DNA from: Massilia sp. Root418
Lineage (GTDB): Bacteria; Pseudomonadota; Gammaproteobacteria; Burkholderiales; Burkholderiaceae_D
NCBI RefSeq assembly: GCF_001425265.1
Contig: NZ_LMEC01000024.1
Span: forward strand, 186,001 to 250,000
Length of the DNA stretch: 64,000 nucleotides
Direction: 5' to 3'
A program made the position numbers and the translations under genes. The notes beneath the pieces were generated by a model. It saw only the letters and a program-made list of their open reading frames with translations, searched no databases and was not told the DNA's origin. Below are positions 36,313 to 43,178 of this stretch, one piece after another. The number at the start of each line of letters is the position of its first letter. Within the stretch, counting starts at the first letter, position 1.

Positions 36313-36327
36313 CTTTAGCTGGACATC
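36299..36327. repeat. 11-bp direct repeat at the xthA 3' end
   Basis: AGCTGGACATC occurs at 36299-36309, just before the xthA stop, and again at 36317-36327. It looks like a small local duplication of the gene end. Confidence 0.7.
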
Positions 36328-36381
36328 GCCGGTGCGAGTCCTATACTCCTCATACCCCCGCATAACCAGAAGGAGACCATC

Positions 36382-36681
36382 ATGGACGCATACGAACCGC
36401 GGCGCCGCAAATTCGAGCAGCAGACCCACTCGGGCACCAGCAGCGCCGGCAGCATGGGAGCCGGCGGCACCGGCGGGTCCAGCCAAACCGGTCAGCCCGG
36501 CATCCGCGACGCAGCCGTACCCGGCAACAGCCAATCGGCCGGCCGCACAGACGATCTGCTGTCCGGCGGCTGCACCGACGACCAGCGCGCCGAAGGCTTC
36601 CAGCGCGACTGCAACGCCGACGCCCTGCGCCAGGGCCTGGAAAAGCCCACGCCTCCGCGCAGCGGCGGAAACAGGCAATAG
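36382..36681 (+). CDS. Small low-complexity hypothetical protein
   Basis: 99 residues, preceded by AAGGAGA at good spacing. Rich in Gly, Ser, Gln and charged residues (GSMGAGGTGGSSQTGQPG), with an LSGGCTDDQRAEGFQRDCNADAL segment holding two cysteines. No signal peptide or membrane helix. Probably intrinsically disordered. A 17-bp tandem repeat overlaps its 3' end. Not recognised; a real gene on the strength of the ribosome binding site and frame. Confidence 0.55.
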   Translation: MDAYEPRRRKFEQQTHSGTSSAGSMGAGGTGGSSQTGQPGIRDAAVPGNSQSAGRTDDLLSGGCTDDQRAEGFQRDCNADALRQGLEKPTPPRSGGNRQ

Positions 36682-36718
36682 GCCGAAACAGGCAAACAAC
36701 GGAAACAGGCAATAAACG
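36668..36718. repeat. Three tandem 17-bp units starting GAAACAGGCAA
   Basis: The 11-mer GAAACAGGCAA recurs at 36668, 36685 and 36702 with an exact 17-bp period. The first unit contains the stop codon of the small gene (36679-36681), so copy-number change would affect only what lies downstream. Confidence 0.8.
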
Positions 36719-36810
36719 GGCCCGGCAGATAGTGGATATCACGGCGGTACGCGTGCATGGTTTTGTGCTTTCGGGCAAAATGGTTGGATTGCCAACGAGA
36801 GGACCTGACC

Positions 36811-37110
36811 ATGATTTACGAAGTCGCCGAAATCCAGATCAAACCCGACACCAACGCCGCCTTTGAAGCCGCCGTCAAAGAGGCGGTGCCGCTGTTCAAG
36901 CGCGCCAAGGGTTGCGAGGCGATGCGCCTGGAGCGCATCATCGAGCGCCCGGACACCTATCACCTGGTGATCAACTGGGCCACGCTGGAGAACCATACTG
37001 TCGACTTCCGCGGTAGCGAGGACTTCCAGGCCTGGCGTGCCCTGGTGGGCGGCTTCTTCGCCCAGCCGCCGAAGGTTGAGCACACCGAAACCGTGGTCAC
37101 CGGCTTCTAG
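36811..37110 (+). CDS. Antibiotic biosynthesis monooxygenase (ABM) domain protein
   Basis: 99 residues from MIYEVAEIQIKPDTNAAFEAAV, with GAGAGG upstream. The ferredoxin-like ABM fold is suggested by the AFEAAVKEAVPLFKRAKGCEAMRLER helix-strand unit, the ERPDTYHLVINWATLENH strand and the final EHTETVVTGF. Such small dimers include monooxygenases and heme-degrading enzymes, but most are uncharacterised. Confidence 0.82.
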   Translation: MIYEVAEIQIKPDTNAAFEAAVKEAVPLFKRAKGCEAMRLERIIERPDTYHLVINWATLENHTVDFRGSEDFQAWRALVGGFFAQPPKVEHTETVVTGF

Positions 37111-37194
37111 GCCGCGCCTGCCGAAGGCGGCGACGCCGCGCGCCGCTTTCGCACACAATAAGCCATCACGCATCGTTTCAAGGAGCACGCCGTC

Positions 37195-37497
37195 ATGGCC
37201 AATACCATCCACCGCAACTTCATGTCGCAAGACGACGCCGAGGCCGCCCGCAGCGCCCTGCTCGCCGCCGGTTTCCCGGCCACCGCCCTAAACCTGGCGC
37301 CGCACCGCTCGCTGGCGCAAAGCACCACCGTCACGGCCGTTGAAAACATCTTCAACTCCCTCACGCCCGACGACGCCGACCGCACCGACGAGCCGCGCCC
37401 GCGCCCCGTGGCCCTGCTCAGCGTGGACGTGCTGGACGACGAGCAGCGCGAGCAGGCCGACGCCATCCTGCGCCGCCACAACGCGATCGACGCTTAA
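37195..37497 (+). CDS. Small hypothetical protein, general-stress (YflT-like) type
   Basis: 100 residues, AAGGAG six bases before the ATG. IHRNFMSQDDAEAARSALLAAGF at the N-terminus and VALLSVDVLDDEQREQADAILRRHNAID at the C-terminus give the strand-helix pattern seen in DUF1269/YflT-like stress proteins that bin residues by sequence repeats of AE-A--AL---GF. No transmembrane segment. Assignment by pattern only. Confidence 0.6.
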   Translation: MANTIHRNFMSQDDAEAARSALLAAGFPATALNLAPHRSLAQSTTVTAVENIFNSLTPDDADRTDEPRPRPVALLSVDVLDDEQREQADAILRRHNAIDA

Positions 37498-37500
37498 CGG

Positions 37501-37704
37501 CACCTGCCCGTCAACCTGTCCGCCGCGGTGATGGGACTGTCCGGCCTGGTCCTGGCCTGGCGGCTCGCGGTCAACACCTTGGGCGCCGACATCGCCATCG
37601 CGAACGGCAACGGCATGCTGGCCGTGCTGGTCTTCCTCGTCGTCGGCGCGGGCTACCTGGTCAAGGCGGTGCGCCACCCGGACGCGGTGCTGGCCAGCCT
37701 GGCC
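37501..37704 (+). pseudogene. Remnant of a TDT/TehA-family transporter N-terminus
   Basis: About 66 codons reading LPVNLSAAVMGLSGLVLAW... through AVLVFLVVGAGYLVKAVRHPDAVLA match the first two helices of SLAC1/TehA-type exporters. The remaining eight helices are missing. No usable start codon precedes the conserved LPVN segment: the in-frame codon upstream is the stop of the preceding gene. At about 37700 the frame runs straight into AraC-family sequence. Confidence 0.65.
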
Positions 37705-37945
37705 GAGCCGCTCACGGTGGACGACATGGCCGCGCGTGCCGGCCGGCATGCCGCCGGCCGACCTCGTGGAAGGCGCCCGCATCGACGCCGCGCGGCGCCT
37801 ACTGGAGGACACCACCAATCCGCTCAAGCGGGTGGCCGCGAGGAGCGGCTTCGGCAATCCGAACGGCCTGCGGCGCGCCTTCCAGCGCCGCCTGGGCGTG
37901 ACGCCCGGCGACTACCGCACGCGCTTCCAGAAAGCCGCGAGCTAG
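37705..37945 (+). pseudogene. Remnant of an AraC-family (GlxA-like) regulator C-terminus
   Basis: LAEPLTVDDMAARAG (first HTH helix region) is in the frame of the transporter remnant. After a frameshift and loss of about 20 codons the sequence continues as PADLVEGARIDAARRLLEDT, RSGFGNPNGLRRAFQRRLG and TPGDYRTRF, the canonical second HTH of AraC regulators. The end TAG (37943-37945) overlaps the convergent pncB stop by two bases. Deletion and fusion have destroyed the gene. Confidence 0.7.
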
Positions 37946-39138
37946 GAAGACGATGCCGGGTGGTGGAATACTTGGCGCAGGTAAGCGAGGAAGGTCTCGT
38001 CCTTGCACATGGTCTTGCCCGGCGAATCGGACAGCTTGGCCACCGACTGGCCGTTGCAGCGCACCAGCTTCATGACGATGTTCAGCGGCGTCAGGCCGAC
38101 GTCGTTGGTGAGGTTGGTGCCGATGCCGAAGCCGGTCATGATGCGGCCCGCGAAATGGCGGTACAGGCTGAAGGCGGTCGGCAGGTCCAGGCCGTCCGAG
38201 AACACCAGGCGCTTGGTGTTGGCGTCGATGCGCAGCGCGGCGTAGTGCGCCAGGGCCTTCTCGCCCCACAGCACCGGATCGCCCGAGTCATGCCGCAAGC
38301 CGTCGAACAGCTTGGCGAAGTACAGGTCGAAATCGTCCAGGAAGGCGTCCATGCCCACCACGTCGGTCAGCGCCACGCCCAGGTCGCCCCGGTATTCCTG
38401 CACCCAGTCCTCCAGCGCAGCCTTCTGGAAGTCGCGCAGGCGCACGCCGAAAGCCTGGAAGGACTGCATGTACTCGTGCGCCATGGTCCCGATGGGCACC
38501 ATGCCGAGGCGCTTGGCCAGGTAGACGTTGGAACTGCCCTTGAAGTACTGCGGCACCTCGGCCGCCAGGCGCAGCACCACCTCGTCGTGCCAGGCGGCGG
38601 AGAAGCGGCGGCGCAGGCCGAAATCGGAAAACTCGAAGGGATGGCGGAGGCCGGGCTGCAGGCCGAAGGCCTTGAGCGATGCGATCTTGTCGATCAGGCG
38701 CTCGCGCCCCTCGGCCAGCGCGGCCTCCTGGTCGAAGCGGCGGAAATACAGTTCGTTGACGATGTAGAGCACGAAGATCTCGAAGCCCATCACGTGCACC
38801 TGGGGCCCGGCCGCGGTGATGGCCAGCGAGTCGCCCTTCACTTCCACGCGGATGAACTTGCGCTGGAAGCGGAACACCGCCAGGAAGTCCACGAAGTCGG
38901 CCTTCATGTAGCGCAGCGAGCGCAGGTAATCGAGCTCGTCGTCGGCGAAGGACATGGCGCACAGGTGGTCCAGCTGCGCGTTCACTTCATCGGCCAGTTC
39001 GGCCAGCGGGAACACGGTGCTGTTCCGGCACAGGAACTCGTACTCGGCGTGCGCGCCGGGATGGCCGTGCAACAGCGCCTGCCACATGCTGAATTTATAC
39101 AGATCGGTTTCAAGCAGGCTGCGTACCACGGGGATCAT
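37942..39138 (-). CDS. pncB: Nicotinate phosphoribosyltransferase
   Basis: 398 residues from MIPVVRSLLETDLYKFSMWQALL, the classical PncB start. An upstream in-frame ATG at 39195 lies inside the pncA-like gene and is rejected. Further signatures: LAKRLGMVPIGTMAHEYMQSFQAF with the autophosphorylated His region, DVVGMDAFLDDFDLYFAKLFDGLRHDSGDP, and FGIGTNLTNDVG. It converts nicotinate plus PRPP to NaMN in NAD salvage, and lies 19 bp downstream of the nicotinamidase-like gene that supplies nicotinate. Confidence 0.96.
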   Translation of the reverse strand: MIPVVRSLLETDLYKFSMWQALLHGHPGAHAEYEFLCRNSTVFPLAELADEVNAQLDHLCAMSFADDELDYLRSLRYMKADFVDFLAVFRFQRKFIRVEVKGDSLAITAAGPQVHVMGFEIFVLYIVNELYFRRFDQEAALAEGRERLIDKIASLKAFGLQPGLRHPFEFSDFGLRRRFSAAWHDEVVLRLAAEVPQYFKGSSNVYLAKRLGMVPIGTMAHEYMQSFQAFGVRLRDFQKAALEDWVQEYRGDLGVALTDVVGMDAFLDDFDLYFAKLFDGLRHDSGDPVLWGEKALAHYAALRIDANTKRLVFSDGLDLPTAFSLYRHFAGRIMTGFGIGTNLTNDVGLTPLNIVMKLVRCNGQSVAKLSDSPGKTMCKDETFLAYLRQVFHHPASSS

Positions 39139-39157
39139 CAATTCGTTCTCCTGTTCT

Positions 39158-40039
39158 TCAACGGCCGGCATTGACCAGCAACTCCTGCAGCACATCGCCC
39201 GACTGGGCCAGGCGCACGCCGCTCTCTTCCATCTCTTCCAGGAAGTCCTGGTACTGGTCGCAGAAACCGGCCACGGGGCTCATGCAGTCGGTGATCAGCA
39301 CCAGGCGGCGCAAGCCGTCCTCGCCGAAGCGCGCCGAGAACTGCGCGGCGATGTGCTCGGTGGTGGCCTTCACGCAGTGGCTGCCCGCCTCGCCGGCAAT
39401 GTAGACCAGCTCCGCCTCGGCCAGGTGGTCGATCAGGGCGCGGTTCAGCTGCGTGTCGGGGTCCGCATCGTCCGGCACCTCGGCCATCACGGCCGAATAA
39501 TGCTCGGTCCATGGATTGGACCCCTTGGCGATCTTGGTGACGGTGCCCAGCGCGGCGTCTTCCCAGCGGTTGTAGGCCGAGCGCACGTCCTCGTGCACAT
39601 TGTGGCCCCAGGAGCCGATCTCGCAATGCACGGGCCAGACCATGAGGCGGTAGCGGTCGGCCTGCTCCAGCGCGTCGAGGTAAGCCAATGCACGCGGCAA
39701 GGCGGCGGCGTCGCGCGGCAGGTATTTTTTCGCGCGCACGTCGGCGGCGGTGATCTGGGTAAACGGCTCGGGCGCGGCGCCTTCGGCGGTCAGCCAGAAA
39801 GTGGGATGCGCGATATCGTAGCGGTGGTGGGAATCGAGGGTGACGCTGATGGCCGTCAGGCCGTGCCGGCCGCGGTTGATCAGGCCAGCCAGGCGCAGCA
39901 TATCCTGATGCGCCCCCGGCACCGGCAGCGCGGGCGCATGCAAGCCCTTGGTAGCGGGATTCTCAGGCAGGTAAGCCGTAGGCAGATCGCAAAAATCGTT
40001 TTGCGGATCGATGACAAGCAGATGCAGTTTGCGTTTCAT
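39158..40039 (-). CDS. Nicotinamidase-like isochorismatase-family cysteine hydrolase
   Basis: 293 residues from MKRKLHLLVIDPQNDFCDLP. The catalytic triad is visible: Asp11 in IDPQNDF, the Lys in VRAKKYLP, and the Cys in IAGEAGSHCVKATTEHI, with the GSHCV oxyanion turn. It is longer than E. coli PncA (213 residues); extra sequence lies in 30-90 and the central WPVHCEIGSWGHNVHEDV region. Placement directly before pncB supports nicotinamide deamidation; another amide or ureido substrate remains possible. Confidence 0.85.
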   Translation of the reverse strand: MKRKLHLLVIDPQNDFCDLPTAYLPENPATKGLHAPALPVPGAHQDMLRLAGLINRGRHGLTAISVTLDSHHRYDIAHPTFWLTAEGAAPEPFTQITAADVRAKKYLPRDAAALPRALAYLDALEQADRYRLMVWPVHCEIGSWGHNVHEDVRSAYNRWEDAALGTVTKIAKGSNPWTEHYSAVMAEVPDDADPDTQLNRALIDHLAEAELVYIAGEAGSHCVKATTEHIAAQFSARFGEDGLRRLVLITDCMSPVAGFCDQYQDFLEEMEESGVRLAQSGDVLQELLVNAGR

Positions 40040-40083
40040 GGGCAGGCTCCGTGGCACGATGGTCCCATGATACCTGCTGTCAA

Positions 40084-40113
40084 GAATTCCTACCTAACGT
40101 AAGGAATTCCTAC
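40084..40113. repeat. Direct repeat GAATTCCTAC
   Basis: Two 10-bp copies (40084-40093 and 40104-40113) 20 bp apart, between the pncA-like gene and a long hairpin. Function unknown. Confidence 0.6.
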
Positions 40114-40120
40114 AAACGAC

Positions 40121-40179
40121 CTGAGCCGCATTTCCCCTACTTCGGGGTCTGACCCCGAAGTGCGGAAAATGCGGCTCAG
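40121..40179. terminator. 59-bp long hairpin after azoR
   Basis: Outer arms CTGAGCCGCATTT (40121-40133) and AAATGCGGCTCAG (40167-40179) are perfect. Inner arms ACTTCGGGGTC (40139-40149) and GACCCCGAAGT (40151-40161) are also perfect. It follows the azoR stop by 5 bp. With no T run, it resembles a dispersed GGGGTC/GACCCC repeat more than a standard terminator, but it could end azoR transcription. Confidence 0.6.
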
Positions 40180-40184
40180 CTCGC

Positions 40185-40799
40185 TTAGGCGGCGACCAGC
40201 TGGTCGATCGACTGGCGGCTCTTGGCCAGGGTGTCGGCCACGGCTTGCTCGCCCAGCGCCACGCCTTCGGCTTGCACGAAGGTGATGTCGGTCAGGCCCA
40301 GGAAGCCGAGCACCGCACGCAGGTAGGTGCTCAGGTGGTCGTAGGCGGCGCCGGGACCTTCGCTGTACACGCCGCCGGTGGCGGTGAAGACGTAGACTTT
40401 CTTGCCGGTGAGCTGGCCGACCGGGCCGGTTTCGGTGTACTTGAAAGTGACGCCGGCGCGGGCGATATGGTCGATCCAGGCTTTCAGCGTGGAGCTGACC
40501 GAGAAGTTGTACATCGGCGCGCCGATCACGATCACGTCGGCCGCCTGCACTTCGGCCACCAGGGTGTCGGAGGTCTTCACGGTGTAGGCCTGGTCGGCGT
40601 TGCGCGCTTCGGCCGGGGTGAAGAAGGCGCCCATCATCTGCTCGGTCAGGTGCGGCACGGGATTGGCGGCCAGGTCGCGCTCGACGATGGTGTCGGCCGG
40701 GTTGGCGGCTTTCCACTTGGCGATGAATTCAGCCGACAGCTGGCGCGACAGGGAACCGGAATTACGCACGCTGCTGTTGATATAAAGTACGTTTGCCAT
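40185..40799 (-). CDS. azoR: FMN-dependent NADH-azoreductase
   Basis: 204 residues. Flavodoxin-like fold: NVLYINSSVRNSGSLSRQL (phosphate loop) at the N-terminus, VIGAPMYNFSVSSTLKAWIDHIARAG (FMN site) and FTATGGVYSEGPGAAYDHLSTYLRAVLGFLG. It reduces azo compounds and quinones with NADH. Divergent from a LysR gene, the usual arrangement for LysR control of an azoreductase. Confidence 0.95.
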   Translation of the reverse strand: MANVLYINSSVRNSGSLSRQLSAEFIAKWKAANPADTIVERDLAANPVPHLTEQMMGAFFTPAEARNADQAYTVKTSDTLVAEVQAADVIVIGAPMYNFSVSSTLKAWIDHIARAGVTFKYTETGPVGQLTGKKVYVFTATGGVYSEGPGAAYDHLSTYLRAVLGFLGLTDITFVQAEGVALGEQAVADTLAKSRQSIDQLVAA

Positions 40800-40870
40800 G
40801 ATGATGCTCCTTCAGTATTGGAACGAGTGGGACCCGGTTGGGATTGCATGCATCATAGAACGGGTTTAGT

Positions 40871-40909
40871 ATCGATGGAATACAGTAATTTTCTATCGAT
40901 AGCATCGAT
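40871..40909. promoter_or_regulatory. Three ATCGAT sites in the azoR/LysR intergenic region
   Basis: ATCGAT at 40871, 40895 and 40904; the second is within the palindrome CTATCGATAG (40893-40902). They are spaced 24 and 9 bp in a 120-bp divergent promoter region and are plausible LysR binding half-sites. The LysR start (40920) lies 10 bp after the last. Confidence 0.5.
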
Positions 40910-40919
40910 TTTTTAGATC

Positions 40920-41837
40920 ATGAGAGATCCCGGCCTGCCCTCCCTCGACCAGCTGCGCGTCTTCATCGCCGTCATCGACCATGGCGGCTTCGCGCACGCG
41001 GCGCGCGCGCTGCACCGCACGCAGTCCGTCATCAGCTATACCATCGCCAACCTGGAGGAGCAGCTCAACATCGCGCTGCTGGACCGCAGCAAGCGCAAGC
41101 CCACGCTTACCGAGGCCGGCACCGCCCTGCTGGCGGACGCGCGCGCGGTGTCGATGAAGGTGGACAGCATGCGCTCGCGCGCCAAGGCGCTGTCGGCCGG
41201 GCTGGAGGCGGAGGTGTCGCTGGTGGTGGACGTGATGTTTCCCACCTGCCTGCTGGTGCGCATCCTGAACGACTTCCAGCAGCAGTACCCCACCGTGGCG
41301 ATGCGCCTGCGCACCGAGGCGCTGGGCGCGGTAACGCAGCTGGTGCTGGAGCGGGTCTGCCACATCGGCATCTGCGGCGGCGTGCTGGCGACGCCGGACG
41401 CGATCGAGCGCCGCGCGGCGGGCGAAGTGACCATGATGCCGGTGTGCTCGCCGGACCATCCGCTGGCCAGGATCCAGGGCAAGATCCCGGTGTCCGCGCT
41501 GCGCGACCACATGCAACTGGTGCTCACGGACCGCAGCGCGCTCACCGCCGGCAAGGATTTCGGCGTGCTCGGGCTGCGCAACTGGCGCCTGGGCGACCTG
41601 GCGTCCAAGCACGCGCTGCTGCGCGGCGGCCTGGGCTGGGGCAGCATGCCGCATGCGATGATTTTCGACGACCTGGCCAACGGCCGCCTGGTGCAGCTCG
41701 ATATCGCCGACGGCAAGGCCTTCCAGTACCCGCTGTTCCTGATCCACCGCGGCGACGAGGAACCCGGCCCCGCCGGCCGCTGGCTGATGCAGCAGTTCCT
41801 GGACCTGGACCACCAGCTGCCGCACGGCGCCTACTGA
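40920..41837 (+). CDS. LysR-family transcriptional regulator
   Basis: 305 residues. An N-terminal winged HTH (LDQLRVFIAVIDHGGFAHAARALHRTQSVISYTIANLEEQLNIALLDRS, about 8-56) is followed by a periplasmic-binding-like effector domain (about 92-290). It is divergent from azoR and probably controls it in response to an electrophile, quinone or aromatic compound. It ends 13 bp from the convergent cheR. Confidence 0.93.
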   Translation: MRDPGLPSLDQLRVFIAVIDHGGFAHAARALHRTQSVISYTIANLEEQLNIALLDRSKRKPTLTEAGTALLADARAVSMKVDSMRSRAKALSAGLEAEVSLVVDVMFPTCLLVRILNDFQQQYPTVAMRLRTEALGAVTQLVLERVCHIGICGGVLATPDAIERRAAGEVTMMPVCSPDHPLARIQGKIPVSALRDHMQLVLTDRSALTAGKDFGVLGLRNWRLGDLASKHALLRGGLGWGSMPHAMIFDDLANGRLVQLDIADGKAFQYPLFLIHRGDEEPGPAGRWLMQQFLDLDHQLPHGAY

Positions 41838-41850
41838 CGCCGCGCCCGGC

Positions 41851-42657
41851 TCAGGGCTTGCGGTAGACCGACGGCGACACCATCTCCACGTCGTCGCTGA
41901 CGTCGTTCAGGCTTTCCGAGTGGCCGATGAACAGGTAGCCGCCGGGCTTGAGCTGCTGCGCCACGCGCGCCACCACCTGGCGCTTGGTCTCGGCGCTGAA
42001 GTAGATCATCACGTTGCGCAGGAAAATCACGTCGAAGCTGCCCAGCTGCGGCAACGCCGTGTTCAAATTCACTTCAGTGAACTGCACGCGCTTGCGCAGC
42101 GGGCGCTGCACCAGCAGCGTGCCTGCGTACTGGTCCAGCCCCTTGAGGCAGAAGCGCTGCAGGTAGCTGGGCGGGATATTGCCGGTACGTTCCATCGGGT
42201 AGTGACCGAAGCGGGCCTTGTGCAGCACGCGGCTGCTGATGTCGGAGGCGGTGATCTCCCAAGGCCGCTCTTCCAGCACGTCGGCCAGCACCATGGCAAT
42301 GCTGTACGGCTCTTCGCCGGTGGAGCAGGCCGCGCTCCACACGCGCATGCCCTGGCCACGCGCGCGCGCTTCCTGCGCCACGCTGCGCAACAGCTCGAAG
42401 TGCTTATTCTCGCGGAAGAAGTAGGTTTCGTTGGTGGTCAGCAGGTCCACGGCGATCCGGGTTTCGCCGGGTTCCCGGCCGCTGCAGAGCAGTTCGAAAT
42501 ACGCGCCGAAGGACTGCACGCGGTGGTGCTGCAGCCGCTTCGACAGGCGGCCGCTGACCAGGGCCTTCTTGGTTGGCGCCATCGTGATGCCGGCCGCCTC
42601 GAAGATGAAGCGCTGGAACTGGGCGAACTCGCGGTCGCTGATGGCGGCCGGCGTCAT
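41851..42657 (-). CDS. cheR: Chemotaxis protein methyltransferase CheR
   Basis: 268 residues. An N-terminal helical domain and the SAM-dependent domain are seen: LLTTNETYFFRENKHFELL, WSAACSTGEEPYSIAM (SAM site), TASDISSRVLHKARFGHYP, and FLRNVMIYF. It methylates glutamates of chemoreceptors. Its ATG overlaps the cheW stop (ATGA, 42654-42657), indicating translational coupling. Last gene of the chemotaxis operon. Confidence 0.96.
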   Translation of the reverse strand: MTPAAISDREFAQFQRFIFEAAGITMAPTKKALVSGRLSKRLQHHRVQSFGAYFELLCSGREPGETRIAVDLLTTNETYFFRENKHFELLRSVAQEARARGQGMRVWSAACSTGEEPYSIAMVLADVLEERPWEITASDISSRVLHKARFGHYPMERTGNIPPSYLQRFCLKGLDQYAGTLLVQRPLRKRVQFTEVNLNTALPQLGSFDVIFLRNVMIYFSAETKRQVVARVAQQLKPGGYLFIGHSESLNDVSDDVEMVSPSVYRKP

Positions 42658-43163
42658 TCGGCCACCAGCTCGCGTTCGCGCGATGCGGCCAGTGCGCTGA
42701 TTTCGTCCACCGACAGCACGTGCGCGGCGTCGAGCAGGATCACGAACTTGCCGTTGACCTTGCCCATGCCGGCGATGAAGTCGCTGCGGATGCGGGCACC
42801 AAAGGAAGGCGCCGGTTCGATGTCGGCATGGGCGATCTCCAGCACGGCGTTGACGGCGTCCACCATGGCGCCGATCACCTGCTGTTCGCCGCCCTGCTCC
42901 ACCTCCACAATGATGATGCAGGTGCGCTTGGTGATGGCGCTGGCCATGCGGCCCAGGCGCGCCGACAGGTCCATCACCGGCACCACGGCGCCGCGCAGGT
43001 TGATGACGCCGCGTATCGCTTCCGGCATCATCGGCACCGGCGTCAGGCCCGCGTATTCGATGATCTCCTTCACCGCGAGAATGCCGACCGCGTAGAGCTC
43101 GCCGCCCAGCATGAAGGTCAGGTACTGACCCGGCTCGGCCGATGCGTGTGCCAGTGCGTTCAT
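42654..43163 (-). CDS. cheW: Chemotaxis adaptor CheW
   Basis: 169 residues. YLTFMLGGELYAVGILAVKEIIEYAGLTPVP, MIRGVINLRGAVVPVMDLSARLG-type core and IGAMVDAVNAVLEI match CheW, which links receptors to CheA. It lies 15 bp downstream of the receptor gene and overlaps cheR. Confidence 0.95.
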   Translation of the reverse strand: MNALAHASAEPGQYLTFMLGGELYAVGILAVKEIIEYAGLTPVPMMPEAIRGVINLRGAVVPVMDLSARLGRMASAITKRTCIIIVEVEQGGEQQVIGAMVDAVNAVLEIAHADIEPAPSFGARIRSDFIAGMGKVNGKFVILLDAAHVLSVDEISALAASRERELVAE

Positions 43164-43178
43164 AAGCTGGCCTCCCGC

